Assembly (NCBI GenBank): GCA_023136145.1
Contig: JAGLRU010000380.1
Span: forward strand, 1 to 18,045
DNA length: 18,045 nucleotides
Direction of reading: 5' to 3'
Origin: Alphaproteobacteria bacterium
Lineage (GTDB): Bacteria; Pseudomonadota; Alphaproteobacteria; Micavibrionales; UBA2020
Within the stretch, counting starts at the first letter, position 1. Every line of letters starts with the position of its first letter. Positions 15,801 through 18,045 of this stretch are shown piece after piece. Under the pieces are notes generated by a model. That model was not told the origin of the DNA. It searched no databases and saw only the letters and a program-made list of their open reading frames with translations. The translations under genes and the position numbers were made by a program.

Positions 15801-17191
15801 TGTTTTACTGGTATTTCAATACAATTAGAAATTTTATCTAAAATTATGGAGGGAGAGTGTGTTGCCATTATAAATTGAATTTTGTTAGATGCACTCATAA
15901 TGCCATCTACAAATTTCTCCTGCCACTGAACATGAAGAGAGAGCTCTGGCTCATCAATTATAAAAACATTAGCCTTTTCAACTTCAGGATTAAAGTATAA
16001 GTGTGTGAGGATAACAATTAGCTGAATCTCACCAGATGAAAGGGTTCTAATATCGCGCTCTTTATCATTCTGTTCTACAACTAAACTGAAAACAAGCTCC
16101 CCATATTCACTAAAACTAAGAGTCTTTCCGCTATCTTTTAAAAACGAATTTGCTGTTTCTAAAAACTCGTTGGAATGTCTAGATATTTTTTCTGATTCCT
16201 TACTATAATTAGATATAGTTTTTGAAAGATAGCTTATTTTTGAAAGGTGAGTTTGGTTAAACGACCACTCAATTCCAGCCATCATTTTATTCTGAATGCG
16301 CTCATCATCATCTTTTATATTTTTTGGCAGTTTCTTTTCAAATATCTTCTTTTTTTTATCTAAAAAATTAAATAAAGGATCTATCTTTTTTGAAATTATT
16401 TTTTTATCAATATTTAAAAGATCAGGAAGTTTCTGTAGATTTTTACGAGCCTCTTTTATGCTATTCAACTCTTTTTTTGTAGGAGCCTTTCTTCTGACAG
16501 CAAGTTCAATAGGATCAAGACCTAGTAAGCCGAGAACAAGTTCTTTTCTGATTGTTTCGTCAAGTGTAACCTTTTTTCTGCTATTGTTCCGAAAAGTTTC
16601 TCGAGCAAAATACAGTGCTTCATCTAAACTTTGACCTATTGATCGACTGAAAATACTTCTGTGATTCTTATACCTCTGTTTATGCATACGTAACGATGGT
16701 GAATAATAACGTCGCCGTTGCTCTGTATCTACCGATAAAGAACGTCTTTCTAAACCTAGATACATTGGTGATGGTAATTTTTCTATAAACTTAATAATTG
16801 GATTTTGTGCATGTTTTGCCAACATTATCTTGTAGTGATCTTCCTCAAGCTCTTTTAAATGACGAGATGGCATATCTTCTAGTGCTTCAAATCTGCTTAT
16901 AGTTAGCTTTTCATTTTTAAACGCCGCGCATGTTAAAATAGTGTTTTCCGAGGATTTTTTAGCTACTAATTTGTAAAGTTTTTCATTGTTCTTAATTTCC
17001 AGTTTTAATTCTTTAAAAGTAGTGTTTGAGAGATAATCTAGCCGTGGAAAAATCAATGCAATTATTGCATTTAATGCAGAGGTTTTACCAGTTCCATTAA
17101 TGCCGGTTACAAACGTCAAGTCTTCATTAAACTTAATATCAAAATTTAAATAACCATTAACCTCTTTTGCTATAAAGCGTTTAATTTTCAT
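15797..17191 (-). CDS. ariA: ABC/SMC-type ATPase, candidate PARIS sensor AriA
   Basis: A 464-residue AAA_15/AAA_21-type ATPase. Walker A TGINGTGKTS is at 29-38. A long Lys-rich, helical middle (about 100-360) follows. Then come the ABC signature LSSGE at 384-388, Walker B VFIIDEPELSLH at 409-420 and the switch ATHSP at 443-447. This split-ATPase layout is that of AriA, which forms a propeller-like hexamer that sequesters AriB and senses phage anti-restriction proteins. ATG 17191 is chosen: the protein starts MKIKRFIAKEV, as such ATPases do, and a TATAAT lies just upstream. The longer frame to 17239 would start inside the flanking repeat, upstream of that promoter. Alternatives are Septu-like or OLD-type ATPases, but the partner here is neither an HNH nuclease nor a fused TOPRIM. 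Confidence 0.78.
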   Translation of the reverse strand: MKIKRFIAKEVNGYLNFDIKFNEDLTFVTGINGTGKTSALNAIIALIFPRLDYLSNTTFKELKLEIKNNEKLYKLVAKKSSENTILTCAAFKNEKLTISRFEALEDMPSRHLKELEEDHYKIMLAKHAQNPIIKFIEKLPSPMYLGLERRSLSVDTEQRRRYYSPSLRMHKQRYKNHRSIFSRSIGQSLDEALYFARETFRNNSRKKVTLDETIRKELVLGLLGLDPIELAVRRKAPTKKELNSIKEARKNLQKLPDLLNIDKKIISKKIDPLFNFLDKKKKIFEKKLPKNIKDDDERIQNKMMAGIEWSFNQTHLSKISYLSKTISNYSKESEKISRHSNEFLETANSFLKDSGKTLSFSEYGELVFSLVVEQNDKERDIRTLSSGEIQLIVILTHLYFNPEVEKANVFIIDEPELSLHVQWQEKFVDGIMSASNKIQFIMATHSPSIILDKISNCIEIPVKQ

Positions 17192-17216
17192 AGGGCATAT
17201 TTCCGTTTCTTTCAAA

Positions 17217-17222
17217 ATTATA
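17217..17222 (-). promoter_or_regulatory. Likely -10 element of the PARIS-like operon
   Basis: TATAAT on the minus strand lies 25 bases before the ATPase start codon and would give a leader of about 20 bases containing GGAAA. The region where a -35 should be falls inside the right inverted repeat (17231-17260). The repeat's TTGACC is only 11 bases from the -10, too close for a standard promoter, so either an activator or an extended -10 mode would be needed. Confidence 0.5.
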
Positions 17223-17230
17223 TAAACGAT

Positions 17231-17260
17231 AAGGGTCAAGACTAGGAGATTGGTTGATTT
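17231..17260 (-). repeat. Right copy of 30-bp inverted repeat flanking the PARIS-like operon
   Basis: Reverse complement of 14817-14846 with one mismatch. It covers the region from about -20 to -50 relative to the predicted start of the ATPase transcript. It therefore could double as an operator, although the left copy has no -10 element at the same distance. Confidence 0.85.
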
Positions 17261-17371
17261 TTGAGTAATCTTAGCAAAGATTTATATATATTGGAAGATC
17301 GGTTATTGAACCGCCATTCCGTTTCCTTAAGGTGCAGATGGAAGGCATATTTCTCAAAAAGCTTTTAAATA
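17261..17371. other. Non-coding leader of the mobilization operon; possible oriT region
   Basis: This 111-base spacer separates the defence cassette from the mobilization genes. It holds an inverted repeat CGGTT-ATTG-AACCG (17300-17313) and a CCTTAAGG palindrome (17325-17332). Relaxases usually act at an oriT close upstream of their genes and small hairpins are typical there, but I see no known nick-site consensus. It may equally contain only the operon promoter. Confidence 0.3.
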
Positions 17372-17491
17372 ATGGCGCCCCCAGAGAGAGGGACTTTAAA
17401 CTCTCTTTTCGAAGAGTTAACAGATTGGGAGCATCAACTCAAGCCTTTAGAATCTGAGCTTTTATATGATTTTGAGGAGCCGTGCCCATGA
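17372..17491 (+). CDS. Small 39-residue ORF preceding the MobC-like gene
   Basis: ATG GCG CCC at 17372 opens a 39-codon frame that ends in TGA at 17489-17491, overlapping the ATG of the next gene as ATGA. The product begins MAPPERGTLNSLFEEL and continues with an acidic, amphipathic helix containing LTDWEHQLKPLE and ending FEEPCP. A TAA stands just upstream in frame, so this is the only normal start. No ribosome-binding site is obvious. The stop/start overlap and protein-like composition argue for a real coupled gene, perhaps a relaxosome accessory peptide or a leader that sets translation of the mobilization genes. I do not recognise a family. Confidence 0.5.
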   Translation: MAPPERGTLNSLFEELTDWEHQLKPLESELLYDFEEPCP

Positions 17492-17904
17492 ACGGTTTTT
17501 TAAAAAAGACTTTTTGTATATCCGATCTGAAACCGGAGAAAAAGGCAAAGCGTCCTGCGCCTTTATCTATTAGACTTACGGCAGAACAACGCTATCAACT
17601 TGAAGAAATGGCAGCAGGACAAAGCTTAAATGCTTATATCAAAACGGTGTTATTTCAGGATAAAACTAAATCTCGAAAAGTTCGTAACAAACAGCCAATC
17701 AAAGATCATAAAAAGCTTGCGCTGGCTCTGGGGATTCTTGGGCGTTTAAATACACTGGATACTTTAGAAAAGCTATTAAATACAACGGATAGCAAGAACG
17801 CTCCGTTACTCTCTTTTGTTCAACGTGATATCCTGCAAGCTTGCACGGATATTCGCTTGATACGATGTTATTTGATTACAGCCCTTGGCGTTAAGGCGGA
17901 GTAA
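17488..17904 (+). CDS. MobC-like plasmid mobilization / relaxosome accessory protein
   Basis: A 138-residue protein with a ribbon-helix-helix-like N-terminal part at about 24-56: the strand APLSIRLT is followed by helix AEQRYQLEEMA and a second helix LNAYIKTVLF. This is the pattern of MobC proteins that bind oriT and help the relaxase open the strands. A basic linker (KTKSRKVRNKQPIKDHKK) and a helical C-terminal half follow. GAGGAG at 17474-17479 lies eight bases before ATG 17488, making this the start rather than the GTG at 17482. The relaxase gene starts four bases after the stop. No integrase or replication gene is in view, so whether it belongs to an integrated element or a plasmid-derived relic is open. 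Confidence 0.8.
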   Translation: MNGFLKKTFCISDLKPEKKAKRPAPLSIRLTAEQRYQLEEMAAGQSLNAYIKTVLFQDKTKSRKVRNKQPIKDHKKLALALGILGRLNTLDTLEKLLNTTDSKNAPLLSFVQRDILQACTDIRLIRCYLITALGVKAE

Positions 17905-17908
17905 CACC

Positions 17909-18045
17909 ATGATTTTAGTAGGCAATCAGCGCGGCGGTGCAAAAAATCTAGCTCTTCATCTTATGAAAGAAGAAAATGAGCGCGTGAACGTGCATGAATT
18001 GCGCGGGTTTTCTTCGGATAATCTTATGAGCGCACTTAATGAAAC
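17909..18045 (+). CDS. Relaxase / mobilization nuclease (MobA/VirD2 type), 5' part only
   Basis: The first 45 codons of a gene that runs off the window. The start MILVGNQRGGAKNLALHLMK followed by NERVNVHELRGF matches the N-terminus of relaxases common in alphaproteobacterial mobilizable islands, where GNQRGGA and the VHELRGF strand precede the catalytic Tyr and the His triad. Those catalytic residues would lie beyond the edge. ATG 17909 has GGCGGA eight bases upstream and follows the MobC-like stop directly, so the two form an operon. Integrity cannot be judged from this fragment. Confidence 0.8.
   Translation, partial: MILVGNQRGGAKNLALHLMKEENERVNVHELRGFSSDNLMSALNE

Larger units (their letters stand above)
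14817..18045. mobile_element. Putative accessory island: PARIS-like cassette plus mobilization module (continues past window)
   Basis: From about 14817 to the window end the content changes from host housekeeping genes to an AT-rich ATPase/DUF4435 operon bounded by inverted repeats, and then to a MobC-like and relaxase operon. Base composition of 14937-17191 is visibly far more AT-rich than priA or divL. No integrase, transposase or clear attachment site is in view, so the left boundary is inferred from the repeat and the change in content. The right boundary lies outside. Whether cassette and mobilization genes arrived together or separately cannot be decided here. Confidence 0.45.

Noticed and set aside
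14937..17191. Septu, Gabija or other two-gene ATPase-nuclease systems
   Set aside because: There is no HNH motif (Septu PtuB) and no UvrD-like helicase with an OLD nuclease (Gabija). A separate DUF4435 partner fits PARIS better.
17192..17239. Upstream start of the ATPase at 17239
   Set aside because: It would lie within the flanking repeat and upstream of the TATAAT; the N-terminus beginning MKIKRFIAKE at 17191 fits such ATPases.
17372..17406. TGGCGCCCCCAGAGAG at 17373 looks like the 3' end of a minus-strand tRNA, a common attachment site
   Set aside because: The following bases do not form a T-arm with the TTCGAA loop in the right place, no cloverleaf follows, and the bases are explained by the 39-codon frame.
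1..18045. CRISPR arrays, rRNA or tRNA genes
   Set aside because: No regularly spaced direct repeats and no recognisable tRNA or rRNA segments were seen.

Overview
The window looks like a chromosomal stretch of an uncultured alphaproteobacterium of moderate GC content that has an accessory segment at its right end. The best lineage marker is a DivL-type pseudo-histidine kinase at 8511-10883, whose H-box carries tyrosine in the phosphoacceptor position. DivL is, as far as I know, confined to Alphaproteobacteria. A small pilin-like protein with the segment RGNALFLI and the style of the relaxase at the right edge also fit that class. I cannot name a genus; a Micavibrio-like lineage is only a guess.

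Left part (1-8525): the C-terminal end of an unrecognised protein; a tight plus-strand run glmM-thiD-nadK (cell-wall amino sugar, thiamine pyrimidine, NADP); a convergent Nudix ADP-ribose pyrophosphatase; tldD; a minus-strand run gpt - membrane cytochrome c - pilin-like protein, the last two joined by an ATGA stop/start overlap; and, divergent from gpt, two overlapping genes that each encode only half of a normal EamA/DMT transporter.

Middle (8511-14743): divL on the minus strand, an IbpA-type small heat-shock gene divergent from it, an unrecognised 216-residue protein that may have a uracil-DNA-glycosylase-like fold, and priA on the minus strand. These look like ordinary host genes.

Right part (about 14817-18045): a markedly AT-rich two-gene minus-strand operon encodes an ABC/SMC-type ATPase and a DUF4435 (TOPRIM-like) protein with an ATGA overlap. 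This is the architecture of the anti-phage PARIS system (AriA + AriB). The pair is bracketed by a 30-bp inverted repeat (14817-14846 and 17231-17260) that matches at 29 of 30 positions. Immediately beyond lies a plus-strand mobilization operon: a 39-codon ORF, a MobC-like ribbon-helix-helix protein and the start of a MobA/VirD2-type relaxase. The simplest reading is an integrated mobilizable element next to priA that carries a defence cassette. The flanking repeat suggests the cassette may have moved as a unit of its own, and this is the most interesting part of the window.
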